This document shows, piece by piece, positions 54,216 to 61,950 of a stretch of DNA of 64,000 nucleotides. The stretch comes from an uncultured Duncaniella sp. (GTDB lineage Bacteria > Bacteroidota > Bacteroidia > Bacteroidales > Muribaculaceae), in the NCBI GenBank assembly GCA_910577255.1, contig CAJTMH010000007.1, positions 1 through 64,000 of the forward strand. The letters run 5' to 3'. Position 1 is the stretch's first letter. Each line of letters begins with the position of its first letter. The translations under genes and the position numbers were made by a program. Under the pieces are notes generated by a model. The model was given only the letters and a program-made list of their open reading frames with translations. It was not told the DNA's origin and searched no databases.

Positions 54216-55007
54216 TCAATCCATGAATTTAGCCGTTATCTGACATTGTCCTATCGTAGTCGGGTTGTACAGACGTCCCTTGAATGACCAGTTCACATTG
54301 CCGGCCTGATTGGGAACAGACCAGATGAACTGATAGTATTCATTGGATCCATTTCCTGACATTATTATAGCCTTTGGATTTGTTCCACCACCGGCAGGAT
54401 AGTCACCATTAGGATCCTTTGATGCACCATCAGTATAGCAGCCTACTTCAAAGAAATAGTACTTATAGCCGAACATATTGATGTTGATATCACATGTCAG
54501 ACGATTGGGAGCTGTAAAATTAGCCTGTTGAACAAGGTTCGGAGTGAGTTCCATTGTCCAGTAAAGCGATCTTGCCGCACGTGACTGTGGCACTTGCACG
54601 GCTTCAACCATCACTTCTGGATTAGGATTGATATTTCGAACCCATACATTGCCATCGCCAGTCATATAGACTATCTGTTCCACGTCGGTTCGCTGTGCCA
54701 TGAGTTCAAGCTGTGCATTGAGCTGCTTTAATTCGTTCTCAAAGCGTTGACGATTTGCCGGGTTCACTTTGTTCAGTTCATCAAGAGAGGTGTTCATCAC
54801 ATAGTCAGAGGGATTTACCTTCTTTGCCTCATTGATAAAATAGGCACCTCTTGATTTGTCGACATCGACAAAGTGCGACAACACCTCGACATCCTTCTCG
54901 TATGAACGGGTTGATGCAACTTCCGGGTTCGGAGCATCATCCGAACAGGCCGGTAATAGCAGACAGCAGATAGCTGCCATGCTAAAAAGTCTAAGAAATT
55001 TTCTCAT
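54216..55007 (-). CDS. Lipoprotein of unknown function (263 aa)
   Basis: The start at 55007 (MRKFLRLFSMAAICCLLLPA followed by CSDD) is preferred because it gives a lipoprotein signal with lipobox LPAC. The body has a helical N-terminal half (LDELNKVNPANRQRFENELK) and a beta-rich C-terminal half (TCDININMFGYKYYFFEVGC). No family is recognised with confidence. It lies between a DUF3244-like protein and a second lipoprotein in the same minus-strand operon. Confidence 0.65.
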   Translation of the reverse strand: MRKFLRLFSMAAICCLLLPACSDDAPNPEVASTRSYEKDVEVLSHFVDVDKSRGAYFINEAKKVNPSDYVMNTSLDELNKVNPANRQRFENELKQLNAQLELMAQRTDVEQIVYMTGDGNVWVRNINPNPEVMVEAVQVPQSRAARSLYWTMELTPNLVQQANFTAPNRLTCDININMFGYKYYFFEVGCYTDGASKDPNGDYPAGGGTNPKAIIMSGNGSNEYYQFIWSVPNQAGNVNWSFKGRLYNPTTIGQCQITAKFMD

Positions 55008-55045
55008 ACTTTTGCTATTAAAAAGGTTAAATGTGATTATGTTAT

Positions 55046-55426
55046 CTATCTTCTGATTTCTGCAGTTCCATACCAATACGCAGCTTCAATTGTCACAATG
55101 TAGAAACTATTGCTCGTATATGGGATGAATATCGTGTCCTTAATATCAGATATGGCAACGATATTGCCTACAGCATCAAACACTGTAACTTCGGCATCGC
55201 AATCATAAGAACACATAATATCAATAGAGTTGTTATCGGTGTCATACACCAATTCTACCGTCGGCAGCATAGTTTGTGATCTGTGTGGCTTACTACCAAT
55301 AATGGAATTGCTAGGATAGTCCGGATTATTACGCATCACAGACACTTGTTGTCTTGTTTGCTCTGCATTAGCATGCATCGCAAATAGGGAGATAATTACT
55401 CCGATGATAAGCATTAGTCTCTTCAT
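55046..55426 (-). CDS. Exported DUF3244-like protein (126 aa)
   Basis: The start at 55426 (MKRLMLIIGVIISLFAMHAN) gives a clean signal peptide. The mature part has a small beta-sandwich pattern (AEVTVFDAVGNIVAISDIKD, FYIVTIEAAYWYGTAEI) like the secreted DUF3244 family of Bacteroidetes. It is the first gene of the peptide operon, 30 bases behind the promoter at 55456-55487. Confidence 0.65.
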   Translation of the reverse strand: MKRLMLIIGVIISLFAMHANAEQTRQQVSVMRNNPDYPSNSIIGSKPHRSQTMLPTVELVYDTDNNSIDIMCSYDCDAEVTVFDAVGNIVAISDIKDTIFIPYTSNSFYIVTIEAAYWYGTAEIRR

Positions 55427-55455
55427 ATGATTGTTGTTTTTTGGGGTTTGCATCG

Positions 55456-55588
55456 CAAAAGTTAAGTTGGGAAAAGTTTGCAAACAAGAGAAAAAGTTTG
55501 ACGGTCAAACTTTTTAATATATTGATTTATAGCGGAATACCTAATGGGGGGGGCATTTTGTAATATTGGGGGAACCCCAAAGTTTGAC
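55456..55588 (-). promoter_or_regulatory. Promoter with repeated AAAGTTTGA operator sites
   Basis: On the minus strand, TTG (55485-55487), 20 bp, then TAACTTTTG (55456-55464), one base longer than consensus. Around it the motif AAAGTTTG recurs: at 55472-55481, in a perfect 11-bp palindrome at 55491-55515 (AAAAAGTTTGA/TCAAACTTTTT), and at 55579-55588. These are candidate sites for the neighbouring regulator. A G8 run lies at 55546-55553. Confidence 0.55.
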
Positions 55589-55654
55589 ACCCCCATCGTT
55601 TTCCTTTATTTGCGGCTCTTATAGCCGTTAAAATGGTTCAATTAAGCTATCCCT

Positions 55655-55692
55655 GTAAAATAGAAAGCGACCTCTCCATTCGGAAAGGCCGC
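55655..55692 (-). terminator. Terminator of the regulator operon
   Basis: An imperfect stem between 55667 and 55692 is followed on the minus strand by TTTCTATTTT. It separates the XRE-regulator unit from the peptide operon. Confidence 0.65.
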
Positions 55693-55724
55693 CTATGGTT
55701 TGGTCCAATAGAAGGTAAGTGCTC

Positions 55725-57488
55725 TTATAGTTTCTTCATGAGATTTCGGATATGAAGGCCCAAATTGGTGTCATCTTCATTGAGACCAAGTTTCTTCCGA
55801 ATATCAGTGCTTGTATGATAGTGACGTTTGAGCTGAATGTATTCCCCGATCTCTTTACCCCTTAATCCAATAGCATACAGACATACATAGTTCAGCTCCG
55901 CTTCAGTTAGACCATGATCGTCCAGATATTTCATTAAAGCTGGGTGCGATGCTCTAAACGCGAGACGAGTGGAGTCCATGAAACTCTTTCTGTCCTCTGT
56001 AATCTGATTTATCCATTTATCATACGGCTTGGAATATGTTTGGTTATCCGAAATTTTTGCCGCTAATAATCCATTCAGAATGCCTATGCGTTCCTGAATC
56101 GAGTCTAAAATCGGTTTTGATAGCTCCGCAGCAGAAAGCAATTCTTTCAGATGCTCACTCTCTAACTCGAGTTGCGAAATCTTTAATCTCATATTTTCGG
56201 CAGCAAGATTCTGCTTCTCACACTCTAATTGAGCATTATACTTTTCCAGTTCAAGAACAGAGTTCTGTTTCTGCAAGTTTTCGTTTTCAAGTTGTAGTCT
56301 TGATTGCTCTTGCTCCGAAATTATACGATTTTTCTTTCCCAGTCGAAGTTGATAATAGATAATACCAATAATAATTATGAGGACTAAGACAACGCATAAG
56401 CCTAACCAAATTTGCTTATCTTTCTGTTGAAGAGAATAAATATGATTCACCTTCAATTCATGTAGTTCTTGAGCCACTTTGGTTTTCTGATAAAATATCT
56501 TTGCATCTTCCTTATCAATGGCATCTACATAGGTACTGTAAGCAGCTAACGCTTCTTTATACTTACCATTAGCCTCTAAAATTACAGGTCTAATTTGAAG
56601 ATATCTGAATGACTCCCCAGTCTCACTATTTGGATCTATCCGCATTAGGACAGAGTCAGCTTTCTTGTATTGTTTTAATTTCAGATAACCGTTTGCTATA
56701 TTAAGTTTGGAGGCATCACTAATCAGTGCATAATCAGGAATGGTATCCAACATAGATGCAATTATATCTTTTGGCTCAAATGCAATAGAGTATGTTTGTC
56801 GAACCAATGCTCTTTCTTCACAAGATTCTGGCACTATTACAGAAAGAGAGTCAACTACACTCAGAATGCTATCAGACAACTGCCTATTTCCTAAGGCTAT
56901 GCTTCCGTCCAATGCCTTTATAAGGCTTGATTGTCGATAGCTATCATTATTTAATCTCTCATATAAATAAGCAGCCGTCAGGTTATTGGATACATAATCC
57001 TCTAGTTGATAAGAAAAGAAATTCAGTATGCTTTGTGCGACGAGCATATTGGCATATGTAAGGGTATCCTTACATCTATTTTTCAAATCATTTGCCTTTA
57101 GAAATGTTTGCATTGCCATATCAAAGTCAGATCTGTTTAGAAATATACGACCTTGATAGTAAAGAGTCCGCAATCGCTCATCGGCAGATCCTTTATGGAG
57201 ATAATAGTCGATTGCTGGCTGTAGCACGTCAAAAGAGGTGGTGTCAATATAATTCTTATCCAATGCCATTGACATCAACAAGGCATACCGAGCCTTCTCC
57301 TCATCATCTCCAAGTCCTCCTTTGTCTATCGTTGACAATATAGCCAAAGCGGAATCAGGGCGTGAGCACATCAAATTCTCAGCCGTGTCCAGAGTATCCC
57401 AAGCTCTTGTCTTATGGTCACAGCTAATGAACATTACCACTAACAGTAATGTCAATGTCAGTAATATGTATAATGTTCGTTTTTTCAT
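55725..57488 (-). CDS. Membrane TPR regulator with LuxR-like C-terminus
   Basis: The start at 57488 (MKKRTLYILLTLTLLLVVMF then ISC) gives a lipoprotein-like or signal N-terminus. Residues about 30-330 form TPR helices; a transmembrane helix follows at about 360-382 (IWLGLCVVLVLIIIIGIIYY); then a coiled coil (about 395-460). The end, LTEAELNYVCLYAIGLRGKE followed by IGEYIQL and IRKKLGL, reads as a LuxR-type helix-turn-helix. This periplasmic-TPR/cytoplasmic-HTH plan is common in Bacteroidetes regulators. It probably controls the peptide operon just downstream, perhaps by sensing a peptide. Confidence 0.78.
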   Translation of the reverse strand: MKKRTLYILLTLTLLLVVMFISCDHKTRAWDTLDTAENLMCSRPDSALAILSTIDKGGLGDDEEKARYALLMSMALDKNYIDTTSFDVLQPAIDYYLHKGSADERLRTLYYQGRIFLNRSDFDMAMQTFLKANDLKNRCKDTLTYANMLVAQSILNFFSYQLEDYVSNNLTAAYLYERLNNDSYRQSSLIKALDGSIALGNRQLSDSILSVVDSLSVIVPESCEERALVRQTYSIAFEPKDIIASMLDTIPDYALISDASKLNIANGYLKLKQYKKADSVLMRIDPNSETGESFRYLQIRPVILEANGKYKEALAAYSTYVDAIDKEDAKIFYQKTKVAQELHELKVNHIYSLQQKDKQIWLGLCVVLVLIIIIGIIYYQLRLGKKNRIISEQEQSRLQLENENLQKQNSVLELEKYNAQLECEKQNLAAENMRLKISQLELESEHLKELLSAAELSKPILDSIQERIGILNGLLAAKISDNQTYSKPYDKWINQITEDRKSFMDSTRLAFRASHPALMKYLDDHGLTEAELNYVCLYAIGLRGKEIGEYIQLKRHYHTSTDIRKKLGLNEDDTNLGLHIRNLMKKL

Positions 57489-57499
57489 ATCGTTGCTTC

Positions 57500-57727
57500 T
57501 CACTGCTGCCACACTTCATATTGCTCGACAATACTATCATCGTAAAAATCTTTTATCCCAATGTCTAGCAACTGTGCAATTCTCAACATCATCAAAATAT
57601 CCGGTTGGGAGGAATTGGTGCACCATTTAGACACAGTGGTGGGGTTAACTCTAAGCTGAGATGCCAGCCACAAATTAGTGCGATTCTTTTCAACAAGAAT
57701 ACTTTTAAGCCTATTGATCTTTGCCAT
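57500..57727 (-). CDS. XRE-family repressor (75 aa)
   Basis: The start at 57727 (MAKINRLKSILVEKNRTNLW) is supported by a promoter at 57744-57751. The helix-turn-helix reads WLASQLRVNPTTVSKWCTNS, then LMMLRIAQLLDIGIKDFY, a typical Cro/C1 fold. The regulator gene starts 11 bases after its stop, so the two form an operon. A dyad between the -7 and -33 regions is the likely self-binding site. Confidence 0.88.
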   Translation of the reverse strand: MAKINRLKSILVEKNRTNLWLASQLRVNPTTVSKWCTNSSQPDILMMLRIAQLLDIGIKDFYDDSIVEQYEVWQQ

Positions 57728-57743
57728 GGCAAATTTTTTGTCG

Positions 57744-57790
57744 CAAAGATAATGAAAAATTTTCAGTTTTACATCATAACCGACTGAAAA
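57744..57790 (-). promoter_or_regulatory. Promoter and operator of the XRE repressor
   Basis: The -7 box TATCTTTG (57744-57751) is on the minus strand. An inverted repeat TTTTCAGT (57760-57767) / ACTGAAAA (57783-57790) covers the spacer and -33 region, where a repressor would block RNA polymerase. Confidence 0.65.
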
Positions 57791-57837
57791 ATTGGGCAAA
57801 TAGCATCGTTTTATTATGTAACATCACTCAAAAGTAT

Positions 57838-58335
57838 TCAATCATCAAAAAACAAGGTCAGCTCCATGATTCTGCGACGGTATAATTGCTTATGTATTTT
57901 GCCCTTGTATCTGCAGAATGATACATATTCCTTGTGAATATTCCTGTTGCCTGAACGGAGTTTCTTGAGTAATGTGCTCTTCTGTATGCGACCACTACCT
58001 ACATTATATGCGAGACAGGCAAGAAGGAGACTGTCTCGACCGTATGTGCGGTAGTAGGCACAGAGGGTTGAGAGGTCTTTGCGTAATATTCGGTCCGCCT
58101 CAGCATGGGTGTATTGGCGTTTCTGATACTTTTCCCCAGCCTTGACTACATGACCATATGCAATTGTAGGCCAATGTCTGGGGGTGTGTAATGTTTCATA
58201 ATGACGTATAAGAACACACGCTTGTTCGAACGGTTCAAGTTTAAGAAGACTTGACTGACGTTTGTGCGTATTGGAGGCGTTGCCAACCAATATGGTCAGC
58301 AACGCCATAATTGAAAGCAACCATCTCATCGACAA
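57838..58335 (-). CDS. GH24-type lysozyme
   Basis: A 165-residue exported lysozyme. After a signal peptide (LLSIMALLTILVGNASN) come the phage-lysozyme features: catalytic Glu47 in LIRHYETLH, Thr57 in PTIAYGHVV, and SFCRYKGKIHKQLYRRR near the end. It cleaves peptidoglycan, probably to open the wall for the conjugation apparatus. It overlaps the upstream ArdC gene by 10 bases and ends the backbone operon. Confidence 0.85.
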   Translation of the reverse strand: MSMRWLLSIMALLTILVGNASNTHKRQSSLLKLEPFEQACVLIRHYETLHTPRHWPTIAYGHVVKAGEKYQKRQYTHAEADRILRKDLSTLCAYYRTYGRDSLLLACLAYNVGSGRIQKSTLLKKLRSGNRNIHKEYVSFCRYKGKIHKQLYRRRIMELTLFFDD

Positions 58336-59624
58336 CGCCCTCTTGATGTGTTTTCCCTCTCTTCCTCTGATTGTGAAACTTCCTCGGACTTTGTCTGCTC
58401 TTCCTCTTCCTTAATGCGAATGTCTGACATTCTGTCGTCATTTTCACGTTTTGATGCTTCTGTAGATTTATTGTCATTGCAGGGTTCATCACTATTTTTC
58501 ATAGGGGTTCCCTTGAACGGCACCTCGTCCACCAGAGTAGGGTCTAAAGCGGCATCATCTTGCGTATAAGGTCTTATCTGCTGTCCGTTGTCAAGCTGTT
58601 GCTGAACCTCTTGCATCCTGAATGAGATTACGGCGGTAGCTTTCTTCACATCCGATAGAACCGTCTTAATGAAGTCTGGGGATTCTTCCAATTCTTTTAT
58701 CCATGATTTTAAGTAGGTGGCTGAATCTTCCTTGACATGTTTTAGGATACCTATTTGCTGACAAACGAGCGCTGCCCCTAGTTCCGCTACCAATTCCTCA
58801 CGTGCATACTCTTTGTCGCCGAACCTTGCCGCTTTCAGACGGTTCAACCGATTTTGGCTACCTGTGCTATGAGTCATTTCATGGAGTGCTGTTCCATAGA
58901 AATTTTCACCGCTATAGAATTGCTCTTTCAATGGCATCACAATATGATCCATCCGGCGAGAGTAATATGCATCATCCTGTTTCTCCAGTTTTATCGGACA
59001 TATCCAGGCATTATTGGCAATCATGGCATCAATGACAGGGAAGGAAAACATCTCACCCTCATGTACCGGTGGTTTCAATGAGCACTGTTCCTCCAGTTTG
59101 TCGTACAAGTCTGGCCGCACCTGCTGAAGATTGGTCTGCGCTACATTAAAGACGTTAAATACCTGATTCTTTGGGAATACGTTATATCGTTCCTTTTCTT
59201 TGTCAGATAGCTTTTTGTAGTCATCCCAGGAAATTTTTTCCCTGGTCTCTCTGTCTATGACAGTGTATGTAGTAAGAAAAACCGGAAAGGATTTTTCCCC
59301 TTTCAGTACGTGAACAGGTTCACGGCCTTCAATCGTCCCTCCTTTCAACTCCGGATTGAGTATTTTCTGAATGGAGTTAAAAGTGCACCAGACAGGCATT
59401 TTGTAGCCCTCTTTCTCGGCATGTAGCATTAGCATCAAGGCATTAGCCCCATTATAATGACGGCCGGTCAGATTGCGTGGCCACACCAAGGCTCCCTCTG
59501 TAAACCAAGGCTTGTGCCAATTATCTTTCATCGACTTAATCTTCTCAATCATCAGCTCTGTGAAGCGGTCGAGGGCTTTGTCCTCAGCTGAGGGTTGGTT
59601 TGGATTCTTGGAGTAGTGTGCCAT
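58326..59624 (-). CDS. ArdC-like antirestriction metallopeptidase
   Basis: A 432-residue protein with an N-terminal ssDNA-binding ArdC domain (about 10-170: WHKPWFTEGALVWPRNLTGR, YKMPVWCTFNSIQKIL) and a zincin domain with the motif HEMTH (248-252) in TALHEMTHSTGSQNRL. ArdC proteins protect incoming DNA from restriction during conjugation. The C-terminal 90 residues are charged and low in complexity. Its ATG overlaps the stop of the OB-fold gene (TAATG), so it is coupled. Confidence 0.87.
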   Translation of the reverse strand: MAHYSKNPNQPSAEDKALDRFTELMIEKIKSMKDNWHKPWFTEGALVWPRNLTGRHYNGANALMLMLHAEKEGYKMPVWCTFNSIQKILNPELKGGTIEGREPVHVLKGEKSFPVFLTTYTVIDRETREKISWDDYKKLSDKEKERYNVFPKNQVFNVFNVAQTNLQQVRPDLYDKLEEQCSLKPPVHEGEMFSFPVIDAMIANNAWICPIKLEKQDDAYYSRRMDHIVMPLKEQFYSGENFYGTALHEMTHSTGSQNRLNRLKAARFGDKEYAREELVAELGAALVCQQIGILKHVKEDSATYLKSWIKELEESPDFIKTVLSDVKKATAVISFRMQEVQQQLDNGQQIRPYTQDDAALDPTLVDEVPFKGTPMKNSDEPCNDNKSTEASKRENDDRMSDIRIKEEEEQTKSEEVSQSEEERENTSRGRCR

Positions 59625-60217
59625 TAGAGCGTGAGCTTCTTATATTCTGTAAGCTCCGTAATCTTGCAGAAGAAGTCTAGATTACCGTTAAAAGATGAAA
59701 CGCGCAATTCACCCTTTGCCTCGATCTTTGCCTTGGGCTCGATGAAGGGTTCGATTGCTGCTGAGAAACGGACGAAGCGGACAAAGACGCTGTAAAACTC
59801 ATCACCGATTTTGTCTGTCGAGTATGCTGAAAATCTAAGGTATTTGTTCCCTTTCTTATCAGTCGGGGTTACAATATCCTTGCATATCGTTCCTCGAAAC
59901 TCCATGTTGCCGGCAATTCCTGATTCTGCCACCGGGTCAAATTCGAGCCTCTCGGCAGAAAGGTTGAAATACTGGCGTTTCTCCGGAGCACCCTTGATTT
60001 TCAAGATGCCGTCGATAGCGACCCTGCGTCCTTCGACAAGCGATGCAACATCTGCGTTATCGGCAGCCACACTTATATTGATGTGGACTGCATCCCCTTT
60101 GGTTGTGGGAATAGCTACTGACAACCCGAACGCCACGAATGACTTTCCATCCGCTGTCTGTTTTACACTGGCGGCACGATTCACGATACCGCATACCTTC
60201 ACAGTACATTTAATCAT
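59624..60217 (-). CDS. Double OB-fold, SSB-like protein (197 aa)
   Basis: Two OB-fold-like halves are visible: IKCTVKVCGIVNRAASVKQT, KSFVAFGLSVAIPTTKGDAV, EGRRVAIDGILKIKG, and MEFRGTICKDIVTPTDKKGN, KYLRFSAYSTDK, AKIEAKGELRVSSFNGNLDF. It is expected to bind single-stranded DNA during transfer. It lies 18 bases after a 58-residue membrane gene and is coupled to ArdC. Confidence 0.75.
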   Translation of the reverse strand: MIKCTVKVCGIVNRAASVKQTADGKSFVAFGLSVAIPTTKGDAVHINISVAADNADVASLVEGRRVAIDGILKIKGAPEKRQYFNLSAERLEFDPVAESGIAGNMEFRGTICKDIVTPTDKKGNKYLRFSAYSTDKIGDEFYSVFVRFVRFSAAIEPFIEPKAKIEAKGELRVSSFNGNLDFFCKITELTEYKKLTL

Positions 60218-60235
60218 ATATGCTTGATTTATTGG

Positions 60236-60412
60236 TTAATCCCTCGAAATTAGTTGGATGTAAAAGATACAGGCTATTGATGTCTTGACAGCTTCAAATA
60301 GCGAAAAGAAGACTGCATACCATAATCCCAGATATGTATAGATAGTCAGAGTGATGTAACACATGATCAGCAGCAAAACTATCAATATCGAATAAGTCAT
60401 AAGGCTTCTCAT
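60236..60412 (-). CDS. Small membrane protein (58 aa), coupled to wall hydrolase
   Basis: A complete frame below usual length cut-offs: the start ATG overlaps the hydrolase stop (ATGA, 60409-60412) and a TAA lies at 60236. The product, MRSLMTYSILIVLLLIMCYI followed by TLTIYTYLGLWYAVFFSLFE, has one or two membrane helices. The overlap and uninterrupted operon position support it. Possibly a transfer-channel accessory or a holin-like companion of the hydrolases. Confidence 0.7.
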   Translation of the reverse strand: MRSLMTYSILIVLLLIMCYITLTIYTYLGLWYAVFFSLFEAVKTSIACIFYIQLISRD

Positions 60413-61950
60413 CTCTGCATCATTTGAGTCTGGTCATTGCCGATCTGCCGATTGAAACTTTCCGACATCTGGTTGCCAACAACAATGTTGTTCACAATTA
60501 CGGACACACGATGTCGTTTCGCGTCATTATCAAGTCCGTTATCATTTAGGATGTTGGAAAGTCTTGTCAGTTCGGCATTTGTCAATTCATGGCTAAATGA
60601 GGCATTATCTGAAACGACAGAGAGGATGGGATTGCCATTCTCCTGAACCGTCATAATGCACGACCTCAGACCAGTAGTAAGGGACGTGAGATCTATCTTG
60701 CGAGTGACAGCGGCATTCGTGGCTACAGTCATCGCATCCTCCCTCTCCTTGCCGTCAATCTGAACCGCAAGAGCCATCAGAGATGTAAACATTGTGATTG
60801 CCATCTCCATCACTGGGTCATTGGACGGAAGTTGGACACCGCTGTCCTCCGACGAAAGAAGCTTCTTCATCCAATCATCCGGCGACATCTCCTTCGCTTC
60901 ATCAAGATCATTGTCTGGCATAATTCCCGGATTGGGTTCTACCTGGTCCGCATATTGAGCCAATATATTCTCGCCATTGTGCATGGCCGTTATCTTAATG
61001 TTGCCCTTAGCTGCTATCTCTGCAAGATAAGCGGCTGGGTCAATATCCCTTGCAGTTCCATCGGTAGATACCAACTTTACCCCAAAGTGTAGATGTTCTC
61101 CAGTTGTTCGCGTACCGGTATTACCTGATACTCCAATTTTCTGTCCGGCATTGACTGTATCTCCAATTTTCACATTGATGTCCGACAAATGCATGTATGT
61201 TGTCTGGTATTTGGAGCCGTCAGGGCGGTTGTACTCGATGGTGACACTCTTACCGCCACCGGTATTCACGTTCTGATTGACGTTTACCACCTTGCCATTA
61301 TCTTCAGTTGCAAGTAGCTCGTCACCTTTACATCTTATATCAACACCTTTGTGAAACTGCTTCTGACCGGGAGTGATTGGGTCATTCCGCATACCATACA
61401 GTGAAGTTATCAACAGAAACTCATCCCTCTTTACAGGGAATGAATAGCCAGATACCTGCTTCATCTTAGGGGAAGCTGCCATCGGCCCCTGTTCCGATGC
61501 GATCTTGTCATACTTTGTCAGATTCATTCTGTCGATTACGGAGATGAGACTGGACGCATATTGGTTTGATGTGGCATAACCTGCCTTCTGCAAACCACGA
61601 CACCAACCTTGATAGTCGTTTGCCTGGAGTGCAAAACACTGAGCGTACCTGCTGTTGTTCTTGAGTATCAGGGAGTGATGCTCAAAACTGTCGGCAACTG
61701 AGGCATACCTGCAGAACTTCTCATTAGGACGGTCATCGGTATAAAGCCCATACTGTCCTCCTGCATCAATCCAGCTTTTCCCGGCCTTGATTCCAAAATG
61801 GTTGTTACATTCCCTGGATAACTGACTCTGACCGTTGGCACTCTCCAGAATGCCCTGAGCAAGAGTAACAGAAGCTGGTATGCCATATTTACGCTGTTGC
61901 TCCATGGCATATTCGGCATATTTTTCTACATATTCGCTTGACCTGCTCAT
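60409..61950 (-). CDS. GH73 glucosaminidase-M23 peptidase fusion
   Basis: A 513-residue bifunctional peptidoglycan hydrolase. Residues about 10-150 form a GH73 glucosaminidase (GIPASVTLAQGILESANGQS with the catalytic Glu, NNHFGIKAG). Residues about 170-310 are an M23 lytic endopeptidase (FHKGVDIRCKGDELLATEDN, GNTGTRTTGEHLHFGVKLVS; His and Asp metal ligands present). The last 200 residues are helical and unfamiliar. There is no signal peptide, so export would be through the conjugation machinery. It plays the role of VirB1 in such elements. It overlaps both neighbours by four bases. Confidence 0.88.
   Translation of the reverse strand: MSRSSEYVEKYAEYAMEQQRKYGIPASVTLAQGILESANGQSQLSRECNNHFGIKAGKSWIDAGGQYGLYTDDRPNEKFCRYASVADSFEHHSLILKNNSRYAQCFALQANDYQGWCRGLQKAGYATSNQYASSLISVIDRMNLTKYDKIASEQGPMAASPKMKQVSGYSFPVKRDEFLLITSLYGMRNDPITPGQKQFHKGVDIRCKGDELLATEDNGKVVNVNQNVNTGGGKSVTIEYNRPDGSKYQTTYMHLSDINVKIGDTVNAGQKIGVSGNTGTRTTGEHLHFGVKLVSTDGTARDIDPAAYLAEIAAKGNIKITAMHNGENILAQYADQVEPNPGIMPDNDLDEAKEMSPDDWMKKLLSSEDSGVQLPSNDPVMEMAITMFTSLMALAVQIDGKEREDAMTVATNAAVTRKIDLTSLTTGLRSCIMTVQENGNPILSVVSDNASFSHELTNAELTRLSNILNDNGLDNDAKRHRVSVIVNNIVVGNQMSESFNRQIGNDQTQMMQR

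Noticed and set aside
55546..55553. G8 run as a definite phase-variable tract
   Set aside because: Eight bases is short for slippage and only one sequence is available; kept only as a side note to the operator finding.
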